From: Pseudomonadota bacterium
GTDB lineage: Bacteria > Pseudomonadota > Alphaproteobacteria > Sphingomonadales > Sphingomonadaceae
DNA: 7,292 bases
NCBI GenBank assembly: GCA_963205285.1
Contig: CAUJJQ010000116.1
Span: 1-7,292, forward strand
Direction of reading: 5' to 3'
Part shown: positions 1-6,560 of the stretch, one piece after another
How the letters are laid out: each line of letters opens with the position of its first letter
How positions within the stretch are numbered: the stretch's first letter is position 1
Program-made: the position numbers and the translations under genes
The notes under the pieces: model-generated
Database searches by the model: none
Told to the model about the DNA's origin: nothing
Seen by the model: only the letters and a program-made list of their open reading frames with translations

Positions 1-1238
1 ACGTCACATGCTTTGCCCTGCGCTTGTGCCAGATAGCCTGCACGTTCGGGGATATGGCTATTACCAGCGGCAAAGCGCAGGATCGCCGCTGGGCCGTAAC
101 GCACAGCCAATCTATCGAGCAGCGGGCCGACATCGCCATCCAGTTGCCGGGTTGGGGCAAGGCTGCGCTGCACAATATCCAGCGTTTCTGCGTGGGTAAC
201 GCAAAGACTTATGCTGTCATAACCAAAACCGGGATCGAGCGGGTCGGCAAGGCTATCGATACGTTCCCGGACCAAGCGCATCACCAGCGACTTGTCGCGT
301 GTCGGGGTGCCAGTTTCGACCATGAGGCGCGCAACATAGCCATCGCTGCGCGATAGGCTGATGGCAAAGGCGCGGCCGCCCCGTCCGGCTTGCACCAATT
401 GCGCCGCCACCTCGCCAATCAGCCATTCGATCGCGTCGAGCACATCGTCATGCCGACCGATAGGTTCTGGACAACGCAGCTCCGCGCGTATCGCTACGGG
501 CGGCATATGTGGCACAATATGCGGGTCTTCTCGCCCCATCAGCCGGTCGACCCGGCGTACCAACTGTGCACCAAAGCGCGCGGCAAGCGGTGCGGCAGGC
601 AAGTCCGCCAGTTCGCCAATGGAGCGAAAACCGGCACGACGCAGTGCGGTTTGGCAGGTTGCATCCACTTCCAGCGCATCAAGGCAAAGCGCACGCACAT
701 CACCACCGTTCCTGCCCTCGCCGTCCCCACCATAACGGGCGAGGGCACGCGCCGCGTCGGGCGTATCGGCAAAGCGTAACCGGACATTGTGGCCCCGTTC
801 GCGGAAATCAGCGATGATCTTTTTCCCCATCGCCTGTTCGCCGCCATGTAAATGCGCGCAACCACTAATATCGAGCAGGATGGCGCGTGGGGGACAGGGC
901 ATCACGCTGGGCGTATAGGCAATGCAATGGCGGACCATTTTTTTCAGTAGCGCCGCATCCCCATCTGGATCATGCGTAAGGCTGATCAGTTCGGGCACAA
1001 GCCCGCGCGCATCGGCCAGCGCCATCCCGTAAGCAAGGCCCAGTTGTGCCGCCTGCGGGGAAAGCGCGGCAAGGCGCATCGCCCCGCGCTGTTTTTCCAC
1101 CAAGACAAAGGGATATTCAGGCCGCGCTTGCCCGCCGCATATCGCCCGTTCCGCCTGCAGCCATGGCAGGTCGATGGCGAGGTAGCGGCGGGACTGTGGC
1201 GGCGCTGTTCCCAAGGCGGAACGAAGCGCTGTCACCAT
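1..1238 (-). CDS. imuB: ImuB, Y-family polymerase-like SOS mutagenesis protein (C-terminus cut by window)
   Basis: The minus-strand frame is open for 412 codons from the ATG at 1238 to the window edge. In known cassettes ImuB is a catalytically deficient Y-family polymerase homologue that links ImuA, the DnaE2 polymerase and the beta clamp during translesion synthesis. Seen here: the N-terminal palm strand RRYLAIDLPWLQAER (residues 17-31), the motif LLDISGCAHLHGGE (121-134) typical of ImuB, fingers and thumb-like sequence with a helix-hairpin-helix type stretch TALRRAGFRSIGELADLPAA (197-216), and little-finger-like sequence from about 250. Asp23 and Asp123 align with polymerase metal ligands, but the Glu following the second Asp is replaced by Ile124. 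QLDGDV at 365-370 may be a degenerate clamp-binding site (weak). The chosen ATG has GGAG (1243-1246) four bases upstream; the next codon, GTG, is an alternative. It overlaps imuA by 122 bp in another frame, suggesting coupled translation. About 100 residues are probably missing. Confidence 0.9.
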   Translation of the reverse strand, partial: MVTALRSALGTAPPQSRRYLAIDLPWLQAERAICGGQARPEYPFVLVEKQRGAMRLAALSPQAAQLGLAYGMALADARGLVPELISLTHDPDGDAALLKKMVRHCIAYTPSVMPCPPRAILLDISGCAHLHGGEQAMGKKIIADFRERGHNVRLRFADTPDAARALARYGGDGEGRNGGDVRALCLDALEVDATCQTALRRAGFRSIGELADLPAAPLAARFGAQLVRRVDRLMGREDPHIVPHMPPVAIRAELRCPEPIGRHDDVLDAIEWLIGEVAAQLVQAGRGGRAFAISLSRSDGYVARLMVETGTPTRDKSLVMRLVRERIDSLADPLDPGFGYDSISLCVTHAETLDIVQRSLAPTRQLDGDVGPLLDRLAVRYGPAAILRFAAGNSHIPERAGYLAQAQGKACD

Positions 1239-1908
1239 CCCACTCCATGACAAGGCTGGTGCCGTCGCGTCCACCACGCTGGCGCAGCAACTCAACCTCA
1301 AAAGCGGGTGCGCCCGGCACATGCGCCTCACACGCGCGTGATGGCGCAGAGGCGATTTGCCAGCGGCTATGTGCAGCGCTGGGGACAGGACTGGCCGCCA
1401 AACGCGCGCTGAGCACCATGGTTTCCTTTTCCGCGGCGGCAAGCGCGAAACGTCGGGTGGCGGTGAGGTTTAGTTGCGGCTGGCGGCCCGCCAATTCCAC
1501 CACCACCACTGCCACCGCCGCATCACGCGCGGCATCCAACGCCGCGCGCAACACCGCCTTGGCATCGGGCAGGGTCAACAAGGTCAATTTGCGCGTATCG
1601 ATACCGATTCCAGCTAGGCCGGGGCCATAAGGATTACCGTCATTGCGTGCGACTTGCACTTCCCGCGCCCAGATTAACGCCCGACCATCGCGACGCTGAC
1701 AAAGCTGGCCGATCAACAAGGCAAAGCTGATTGCAGCAACATTATCCTGCCTGCTGCGCGCATAAAATTCATGCAGGCCGTCGGTGCGCAAGCCACCGTT
1801 CAATTCCCTGTCCGCCACGTCACACCCGAGCGAAATGCGCGACACATCCGCAAGGCAAGCTGCCTTACCGCCGTAACATGGTTCTCTCAGGGGCGAATCA
1901 TATGGCAT
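1117..1908 (-). CDS. imuA: ImuA, RecA/SulA-like SOS mutagenesis accessory protein
   Basis: A 263-residue protein resembling ImuA of the ImuA-ImuB-DnaE2 mutasome, a RecA-fold accessory protein thought to bring ImuB and the error-prone polymerase to damaged DNA. Visible family features: the opening SRISLGCDVADRELNGGL (23-40) then TDGLHEF (42-48), the position where RecA proteins have the Walker A loop but here no GKT/S is present; RALIWAREVQ (76-85) as the Walker B-like strand; a hydrophobic strand AVAVVVVELAG (131-141); and the C-terminal FEVELLRQRGGRDGTSLVMEWD (203-224, only partly conserved). The start at 1908 is the only in-frame ATG. It has no clear ribosome binding site because the LexA box ends two bases before it, so the GTG at 1845 (residue 22), just ahead of the conserved region, is a possible alternative. 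imuB overlaps its 3' end. Regulation by LexA is inferred from the upstream box. Identification is from recognised sequence style, not from a search. Confidence 0.85.
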   Translation of the reverse strand: MPYDSPLREPCYGGKAACLADVSRISLGCDVADRELNGGLRTDGLHEFYARSRQDNVAAISFALLIGQLCQRRDGRALIWAREVQVARNDGNPYGPGLAGIGIDTRKLTLLTLPDAKAVLRAALDAARDAAVAVVVVELAGRQPQLNLTATRRFALAAAEKETMVLSARLAASPVPSAAHSRWQIASAPSRACEAHVPGAPAFEVELLRQRGGRDGTSLVMEWDGDSASFRLGNSAATVPPLPRHRPAMAAGGTGDMRRASAA

Positions 1909-1910
1909 AT

Positions 1911-1925
1911 GTTCGCATTATGTTC
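1911..1925 (-). promoter_or_regulatory. LexA (SOS) box, GTTC-N7-GTTC
   Basis: The 15 bases GTTCGCATTATGTTC match the direct-repeat LexA operator known from alphaproteobacteria (GTTC-N7-GTTC). On the imuA strand it reads GAAC-N7-GAAC and ends two bases before the assigned imuA ATG. imuA-imuB-dnaE2 cassettes are established members of the LexA regulon, so match and context support each other. Its closeness to the start codon suggests either a nearly leaderless transcript or a downstream start. Confidence 0.85.
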
Positions 1926-1955
1926 TTTTCCTCTCTCAAGTCGAGAGGAAAAGAA
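1923..1955. repeat. Perfect 13-bp inverted repeat with 7-base spacer, overlapping the LexA box
   Basis: TTCTTTTCCTCTC (1923-1935) is the exact reverse complement of GAGAGGAAAAGAA (1943-1955), separated by TCAAGTC. The left arm includes the last three bases of the distal LexA half-site. On neither strand is the hairpin followed by a T-run, so it does not look like a normal intrinsic terminator. It lies between the end of the S41 peptidase gene and the imuA start, both read on the minus strand, and could be a protein-binding dyad, an RNA hairpin in read-through transcripts, or an atypical terminator. The function is unknown. Confidence 0.8.
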
Positions 1956-1971
1956 TCAGAGCATGCGCTCT
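1926..1971 (-). terminator. Weak candidate terminator for the S41 peptidase gene
   Basis: About 30 bases after the S41 stop codon, the minus strand can form a 5-bp stem, AGAGC/GCTCT (arms 1967-1971 and 1958-1962), with loop GCAT, followed shortly by the pyrimidine-rich stretch TTCTTTTCC. The stem is short and the T-run is interrupted, so this is only a tentative call. The larger inverted repeat just downstream may contribute. Confidence 0.25.
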
Positions 1972-2001
1972 AAAGCTTGCTTTCCACGCAGCCCAAACCG
2001 C

Positions 2002-3462
2002 TCAATAAAGTCCCGGCACTTCGCGCTGCGCTGGGGTTGGCGCGTCGGGCATCAGCATGATATTTTCCGCTGCTGCACCCGCCGACGGGCGCAGCGATGT
2101 CTGTCCCTGCCCGCCCGCGCTGCTGATCGCGCTACAGCTTTGTCCGTTCAAAAAGCCAATTGCTTGCGCCAAAGAGGCTTCCCGCACGTCACCCAGCGGC
2201 AGGTTGACATCGTCCGCCGCGCGGCAGGTCATAGGGAAACTTCCCGCAAGTCCGGTGAAATAGGCAGTATTATTGTTCGCATTGCCCGTTGCAAAGGCAA
2301 TGACGCGCAACCGGTCATCGCATTGGCTGCGGTCAAGTGCGATCTGTCCGACCGGCTTACCATATGTATTGCCGCCGATCAGTGCGCTGTTGCTGCCCAA
2401 AAAGGGAATCATGCCGTTCATCACCAATTCGCTCGCCGATGCAGTGGAAGCGGTGCCGATGAAGGCGATTTTGACCGGGGAGACGGATTGCGGCCCCGGC
2501 TGAAAGCGATGCACCTCATCATTGCTCGCTTTTTCGGGGCGAAAGCGGGTTTGCGAAAAAATATCGGCTGTGCTGCGATTGCCGCCCAGCAGATCGCCGA
2601 ACAAATTGGCCGTCGCCACCAACCCGCCGCCGTTATAGCGCAGGTCGATGACAAATTCGCTGATCCCCTGCGCCCGGAAGCTCTGAAAGCTCGAACGCAA
2701 TTGCGCATCGGCGGTTGAAATGAAGGTGCGCAGATTGAGGTAACCGATACGCCTGCCCCCGCCCAAATCAATGACCCGCGCGCCATAACGGCTGGAAACC
2801 GGCGTCAGCGTGAAATCCGCCTTGGTAATCGTCAGCGTTCGGTTGCCACCCGCGCCGGTCAATTGCAGCGTACGGCCGGTACCAACCGTGCTTGGCCCCA
2901 GCGCGTTGGTGATGCCCTGCGACCCTTCGGCGGCAAAAATATCCGCAACGCTGCGCAACGTCGATGGGCTGGTGCCAATCGCCAGCACCTCATCCCCCCG
3001 GTCAATCCCGGCGGCAAGCGCGGGTGCCCCCTCAAAAGCCTCTGCGATGAACAGCCGCCGTGCCGCGCTGTCGGTTGCCAGTCGGACACCGAATCCGGCG
3101 CTCGACCCACTGTTGAAAAAGGCATTTTCCTGCGCGATGGAGGTCAAATAGGTAAAGAAACGGTCGCGTCCCTGCGACCGTGCCGTTGCCGTCAGACTGT
3201 CGAGGAAATCATCCACCGTTGAGAAAGCGGCGGGGTTGGGGCTGGCGGGCAGGGTTTCGGGGAAAAGATACCATTCGCGCATATTGGCGAGCACCCAATC
3301 CTGCCGTTCACGCAGCGAACAGCCCGCAGTTGGCGTCGGCGTGGGCGGCGGTACCACCACGCTGCCACCGCCCGATCCACTACCGCCACCACAGCCCGAA
3401 AGGCTGAGTGCCGCGATGAGTGACCAACCCCATGTCTGCCGCGTGCGATTTGGCTTACGCAT
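2002..3462 (-). CDS. S41 family (C-terminal-processing-like) serine peptidase, predicted lipoprotein
   Basis: A predicted envelope endopeptidase of 486 residues. Numbering is from the ATG at 3462, preferred over an in-frame GTG at 3468 because CTCCCT on the plus strand (3468-3473) gives an AGGGAG ribosome site five bases before it. Order of parts: a basic N-terminus and hydrophobic segment ending in the lipobox LSGC (Cys24); a low-complexity Gly/Ser then Val/Pro/Thr linker (25-45); an N-terminal helical region (about 48-115); a PDZ-like segment with GFGVRL and later GIDRGDEVLAIG (about 123-163); then the S41 core with FVIDLRYNGGG (270-280), TASASE (340-345, probable nucleophile Ser342), and NTYGKPVGQ with the general-base Lys369. 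Ser-to-Lys spacing is 27, two more than in Prc/CtpA enzymes. The tail after about 440 is low-complexity. The substrate is unknown. It stands alone, divergent from the thiolase operon. Confidence 0.88.
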   Translation of the reverse strand: MRKPNRTRQTWGWSLIAALSLSGCGGGSGSGGGSVVVPPPTPTPTAGCSLRERQDWVLANMREWYLFPETLPASPNPAAFSTVDDFLDSLTATARSQGRDRFFTYLTSIAQENAFFNSGSSAGFGVRLATDSAARRLFIAEAFEGAPALAAGIDRGDEVLAIGTSPSTLRSVADIFAAEGSQGITNALGPSTVGTGRTLQLTGAGGNRTLTITKADFTLTPVSSRYGARVIDLGGGRRIGYLNLRTFISTADAQLRSSFQSFRAQGISEFVIDLRYNGGGLVATANLFGDLLGGNRSTADIFSQTRFRPEKASNDEVHRFQPGPQSVSPVKIAFIGTASTASASELVMNGMIPFLGSNSALIGGNTYGKPVGQIALDRSQCDDRLRVIAFATGNANNNTAYFTGLAGSFPMTCRAADDVNLPLGDVREASLAQAIGFLNGQSCSAISSAGGQGQTSLRPSAGAAAENIMLMPDAPTPAQREVPGLY

Positions 3463-3488
3463 AAACACTCCCTCTGCCCCGGTGCCGC

Positions 3489-3517
3489 ATTGAAACCAAT
3501 ATGGGGGTTAAGGTCAA
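3489..3517 (-). promoter_or_regulatory. Candidate sigma-70 type promoter of the S41 peptidase gene
   Basis: On the minus strand, TTGACC (3512-3517) and TTCAAT (3489-3494) are 17 bases apart, which is the ideal spacing; the -35 matches well and the -10 only moderately. Transcription would begin near 3482, about 20 bases before the start codon, leaving room for the AGGGAG ribosome site. It was found by eye and not tested against a model. Confidence 0.4.
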
Positions 3518-3553
3518 TGGGGCGATTTTGCGACCAAATGAGCAATGAAGGCG

Positions 3554-3570
3554 TTGACGTTTACGTAAAC
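3554..3570 (+). promoter_or_regulatory. Palindromic operator candidate GTTTACGTAAAC beside a TTGACG element
   Basis: A perfect 12-bp palindrome, GTTTACGTAAAC (3559-3570), directly follows and shares one base with TTGACG (3554-3559), a plausible -35 element for the plus-strand thiolase-MFS operon starting at 3621. No convincing -10 element is visible at 17 to 20 bases. From memory, similar TTTACGTAAA-type sites are bound by MerR-family LiuR regulators of branched-chain amino acid and acyl-CoA breakdown genes in proteobacteria, which would suit a thiolase gene; this link is inference. The site lies about 50 bases upstream of the start codon and 40 from the divergent promoter, so it could act on both genes. 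Confidence 0.5.
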
Positions 3571-3620
3571 TGGCGACAGCTTGCCCCCGAAGCATCAACA
3601 TGGTGCGGGAGGAGGATGGG

Positions 3621-5204
3621 ATGAACGCTGCAGACGATTGCCGTCCCACGCATGACCGCATGCCGGTGATTGTCGGCGTCGGCCAGTTGATGCGCCAGTG
3701 GGTGGCCGACGATGGCACGGATGTATCCGCTGCGCCGTCCCCGCAGGGCTTGCGCGCCGCCGCCGCGCGGATCGCTTTGGCGGACAGCGGGGCGGGCGAT
3801 GCGCTCGGCCACGCTATCGATCAGATCATCGTCATCCGCACCATGGCCGATTCCATCCCCGGTCTGCCGCAGATTTTTGGGCGCGCTGAAAATCCACCCG
3901 GCGCGCTCTGCGATGCGCTGGGTATCGCGCTCGATCCGGACAATCTGATTTACGGCCATGTCGGCGGCGATCAGCCACAGATATTGGTAAGCGAAGCCGC
4001 CTCAGCGATCTGGGCTGGAGAAAAACAGGCCGTGCTGATCGCCGGAGCGGAGGCAACAGGCGCGATGAAGGTCGCGCAAAAGGCAGGCCTGAACCTTGGT
4101 TGGCAGCAGGCAGCATCGGGCGATTTCACCGACCGTGGCTATGGCGACCCGCTGCTTTCGCGCTATGCGCGCACCAACGGGCTTGGCGCGCCGACGACGA
4201 CCTATCCCGCCTTTGAACAGGCGCTGGCGCATCGCTGGGGGCATGATAGCGCGCAACATCGCGCCGCGATGAGCGCGCTGTGGGCCGGATTTTCACAGGT
4301 TGCCGCGCACCACCCCCAAACGCAATTTCCCGATGCCCGCGATGCAGATTTCCTAAGCCAGCCGAGCGCGGAAAATTTCCCTATCGCCGAACCCTATTTG
4401 AAATGGAACGTGGCGCAGGATGCCGTCAACCAGGGTGCCGCGCTGGTGATGGTGTCGAGCGCACTGGCCGACCGCCTCCAAATCCCGGAGACCAAGCGCA
4501 TTTACCTCCACGGCGCGGCAGCGGCCAAGGATGTTTGCCCGACCGCGCGCGCCGACCTGTCGCAAAGCGTGCCGACAATATGGGCACTCACTCAAGCGCT
4601 CGATGCCGCAAAGATAGTGGATGCACGCACCATCGAATATATCGACCTCTATAGCTGTTTTCCCGTCGCGGTGTTCCTTGCAGCAGAGGCGCTGGGTGTC
4701 GATTGGCGCACACAGGCGCAGCGGTTGACGTTGACCGGCGGGCTACCCTTTTTCGGCGGGGCGGGCAATGGCTATAGCCTGCACGCCATTGCAACGCTGG
4801 TTGATCGCCTGCGCGGCGGCGCGCGCGGCACATATGGCCTTATCCTCGCCAATGGGGGCTTTTTGTCCAAGGAAGCGGCGGGAATATATGCCGCGCACCC
4901 GCCCGCCGAATGGCAAGCCGCGCGCCACATGTCCTCGGCATATCTGCCCGAGGGGCCGGGGCTGTTGGCCGAAGATTGCACCGGCCAGATTGAAAGCTGG
5001 TCGGTCGGCTACCGACGCGGCGAAGCGGCCGATGGCTATGCCTTTGTCCGCACCGCATCAGGCGCGCGCGCGCTTGCCAAATGTCGGGCAGGCGATGCGC
5101 CGATATTTGCCGCGCGGGCGGCGCGGGCCAAGGGCGCGCTGATCGGCACGGCGCAAAATATCCGCCATATTGACGGGATCAACCATCTGGAATTTTCGGT
5201 ATGA
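3621..5204 (+). CDS. Thiolase-like protein (acetyl-CoA acetyltransferase family, TLP1/SCP2-type)
   Basis: A 527-residue member of the thiolase superfamily, expected to bind acyl-CoA in the cytoplasm. Start: ATG at 3621, five bases after a perfect AGGAGG (3610-3615); an in-frame ATG at 3600 has no ribosome site. Visible: N-terminal PVIVGVGQ (15-22); YGHVGGDQPQILVSEAASAI (111-130), where classical thiolases carry the nucleophilic Cys, absent here; LIAGAEA (139-145); EPYLKWNVAQDAVNQGAALV (257-276); DLYSCFPVAV (342-351); LTGGLPFFGGAGNGYSLHAI (371-390) with the His388 region; and ANGGFLSKEAAGIYA (410-424), where the second catalytic Cys is also missing. Residues after about 430 form an extra C-terminal domain like that of mycobacterial thiolase-like protein type 1. 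Such proteins are often annotated as acetyl-CoA acetyltransferases although activity is uncertain. The stop overlaps the MFS gene (ATGA), implying one operon and translational coupling. Confidence 0.87.
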   Translation: MNAADDCRPTHDRMPVIVGVGQLMRQWVADDGTDVSAAPSPQGLRAAAARIALADSGAGDALGHAIDQIIVIRTMADSIPGLPQIFGRAENPPGALCDALGIALDPDNLIYGHVGGDQPQILVSEAASAIWAGEKQAVLIAGAEATGAMKVAQKAGLNLGWQQAASGDFTDRGYGDPLLSRYARTNGLGAPTTTYPAFEQALAHRWGHDSAQHRAAMSALWAGFSQVAAHHPQTQFPDARDADFLSQPSAENFPIAEPYLKWNVAQDAVNQGAALVMVSSALADRLQIPETKRIYLHGAAAAKDVCPTARADLSQSVPTIWALTQALDAAKIVDARTIEYIDLYSCFPVAVFLAAEALGVDWRTQAQRLTLTGGLPFFGGAGNGYSLHAIATLVDRLRGGARGTYGLILANGGFLSKEAAGIYAAHPPAEWQAARHMSSAYLPEGPGLLAEDCTGQIESWSVGYRRGEAADGYAFVRTASGARALAKCRAGDAPIFAARAARAKGALIGTAQNIRHIDGINHLEFSV

Positions 5205-6433
5205 GCGGTTTTCCGCGCCAAGCGGCGCTTAACGAATGGCGCGCGGGCTGGTTGTCGGTGGTTGCGGCTGGCGCGATTATCGGCAGCGGCCCTGCCTTTT
5301 ACTTCTTTGTCTCCAGCCTGTTTATCGAACCCATCCAACACGCCTTTGGCTGGAGCCGCAGCGAAATGGCGACCATCGCCGCGCTCCCCCTATTTGGTGC
5401 ATTATCGGCACCGTTTTTCGGCGCGGCTATTGACCGTTACGGCATGCGCCCCGTCGCCATTTCCTGCATGATCATTGTCACCATTGCCTATGTCGGACTG
5501 GCGCTGACCAGCGGTGCCTTGCCCCAAGTGATTGCCCTGATGCTGCTACTGGGCATAGCGGTGCCAGGCACCACCGGCCTTGCGCTGTCGCGTGCAGTGG
5601 TCAGCTGGTTTGATAGATCGCGCGGGCTGGCGCTGGGCATGATGACGGCGGTGGTGACTTTGGCCAGCGCGGCACTCGCCCCCGGCATGGGCTGGCTGAT
5701 CGCCGAACAGGGCTTTCGCACCGGCTATGCGGCGATGGCCTTGCTGATGGCGGGTATTGGCATCCCCCTTACCCTCTTTGCCTTGCGCGAACGCAGCGAG
5801 CCGCTTGTCCCAGACCCTGAGCCAGAGGTCGGGGATGATGGCCGGGGGCACCTCAGCGAACTTGTGAAAATGCCTGCATTCTGGCTGTTAATGGCCGGGC
5901 TGACGCTCACCAACATAACCACCGGCGGGGTGGTGACGCAGTTGGCGCCGATTGTCGGCGGGCATGGCGTGGCCGCGGCGGATGCGGGTTTCATCCTCTC
6001 ACTCTTTGCGCTGGCAACCTTTGCGGGGCGCATCATCATCGGCTTTTGTTTTGACCGTTTCGCCGCCGCGCGGGTGATTGCGCTCGCGCTCCTCCTCGCG
6101 GCATTGGGGGCGGCGAGTCTGGCGCGCGGCGCGCCCGCTGGCATGCTCTATGTCGGGGTGATGGCGGTGGCGCTGGTGCAGGGGGCTGAGGCGGACATCA
6201 ACAGCTATTTCGTCTCGCGCCTGTTTGCCTTTCGGCTTTATGGTCGCGCCTATGGGCTGGTGCAGGCGGTTTCGATGCTCGGCACTGCCATCGGGCTGAT
6301 CGGCTTTGGCTATATTTACGATGGCTTTGGCAATTATGACGCCGCCATCGCGCTATCAGGCCTGCTGCTGACGATTGCGGCGGGCATATTCCTTGTCCTT
6401 CACCGATATATGCGCCGCCCTGTCGCTGACTAA
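5201..6433 (+). CDS. MFS transporter, possibly monocarboxylate / oxalate-formate antiporter-like
   Basis: A 410-residue inner-membrane carrier of the major facilitator superfamily. Twelve hydrophobic segments can be placed at roughly 15-40, 55-76, 84-103, 108-130, 142-166, 173-196, 224-246, 262-284, 290-308, 312-334, 347-370 and 379-402, with an acidic central loop (197-222). The MFS motif A is clear between helices 2 and 3, GAAIDRYGMRP (74-84), with a degenerate second copy GFCFDRF (281-287) between helices 8 and 9. Style and length suit the monocarboxylate/oxalate-formate antiporter-like branch, so an organic acid is a reasonable guess, but the substrate is not readable. The ATG overlaps the thiolase stop by four bases. 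The two proteins are therefore probably made together, which suggests import or export of an acid linked to CoA chemistry. Its TAA overlaps the TAG of the convergent minus-strand remnant at 6430-6433. Confidence 0.9.
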   Translation: MSGFPRQAALNEWRAGWLSVVAAGAIIGSGPAFYFFVSSLFIEPIQHAFGWSRSEMATIAALPLFGALSAPFFGAAIDRYGMRPVAISCMIIVTIAYVGLALTSGALPQVIALMLLLGIAVPGTTGLALSRAVVSWFDRSRGLALGMMTAVVTLASAALAPGMGWLIAEQGFRTGYAAMALLMAGIGIPLTLFALRERSEPLVPDPEPEVGDDGRGHLSELVKMPAFWLLMAGLTLTNITTGGVVTQLAPIVGGHGVAAADAGFILSLFALATFAGRIIIGFCFDRFAAARVIALALLLAALGAASLARGAPAGMLYVGVMAVALVQGAEADINSYFVSRLFAFRLYGRAYGLVQAVSMLGTAIGLIGFGYIYDGFGNYDAAIALSGLLLTIAAGIFLVLHRYMRRPVAD

Positions 6434-6560
6434 GCGGAAACAGCGTTGCTTTGGCCGATAAGCTTACGGATCTTCGCCCGGACTTCTTGCGGAGTGTCGC
6501 CGCTTACCACCTCAACATAGCCGATGCCCGCGCGGCGCAGCGCCTCCCGCTTAACTGCAT
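6430..6560 (-). pseudogene. 3' remnant of a gene split by an RHS fragment (possibly DUF2726/nuclease-like C-terminus)
   Basis: The minus strand carries an open frame ending in TAG at 6430-6432 that reads AVKREALRRAGIGYVEV, then a short loop, then TPQEVRAKIRKLIG and a short tail. This alternation of helix, GIGYVEV strand and final helix looks like the true end of a protein and resembles the C-terminus of DUF2726-type nuclease-fold proteins, a low-certainty guess. Upstream the frame meets TGA at 6571-6573, inside foreign RHS sequence. Beyond the second copy of the 10-bp repeat (7277-7286), the same frame resumes with codons for PYAV, so the gene appears to have read PYAVKREALRRAG before it was interrupted. 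The rest of the gene lies beyond the window. It is convergent with the MFS gene, sharing the bases CTAA at the two stops. Confidence 0.6.
6551..6560. repeat. 10-bp direct repeat TTAACTGCAT, copy 1
   Basis: Identical to the copy at 7277-7286, exactly 726 bases away. It lies at the junction between RHS sequence and the host gene remnant. On the minus strand it supplies the TAA (6551-6553) that ends the RHS frame. Confidence 0.85.

Noticed and set aside
8..865. Several short open frames on both strands within positions 1-865
   Set aside because: All are shadows of the continuous minus-strand imuB frame, which gives a coherent protein with ImuB motifs.
1046..1630. A 194-codon plus-strand open frame opposite imuA/imuB
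   Set aside because: Low-complexity Arg/Ala/Ser translation on the strand opposite two recognisable proteins; there is no family resemblance.
1852..1866. Short inverted repeat AAGGCA-AGC-TGCCTT near the imuA 5' end
   Set aside because: Only 6 bp, inside coding sequence, and of a size common by chance.
1771..2718. A 315-codon plus-strand open frame across the intergenic region and the S41 gene
   Set aside because: It is antisense to the clear S41 peptidase, its translation is rich in Arg, Ala and Cys with no recognisable motifs, and such shadows are expected in GC-rich DNA.
3463..3468. GTG at 3468 as the S41 peptidase start
   Set aside because: It overlaps the AGGGAG ribosome site; the ATG at 3462 is better spaced.
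3600..3620. In-frame ATG at 3600 as the thiolase start
   Set aside because: It lacks a ribosome binding site, whereas the ATG at 3621 follows a perfect AGGAGG at ideal spacing.
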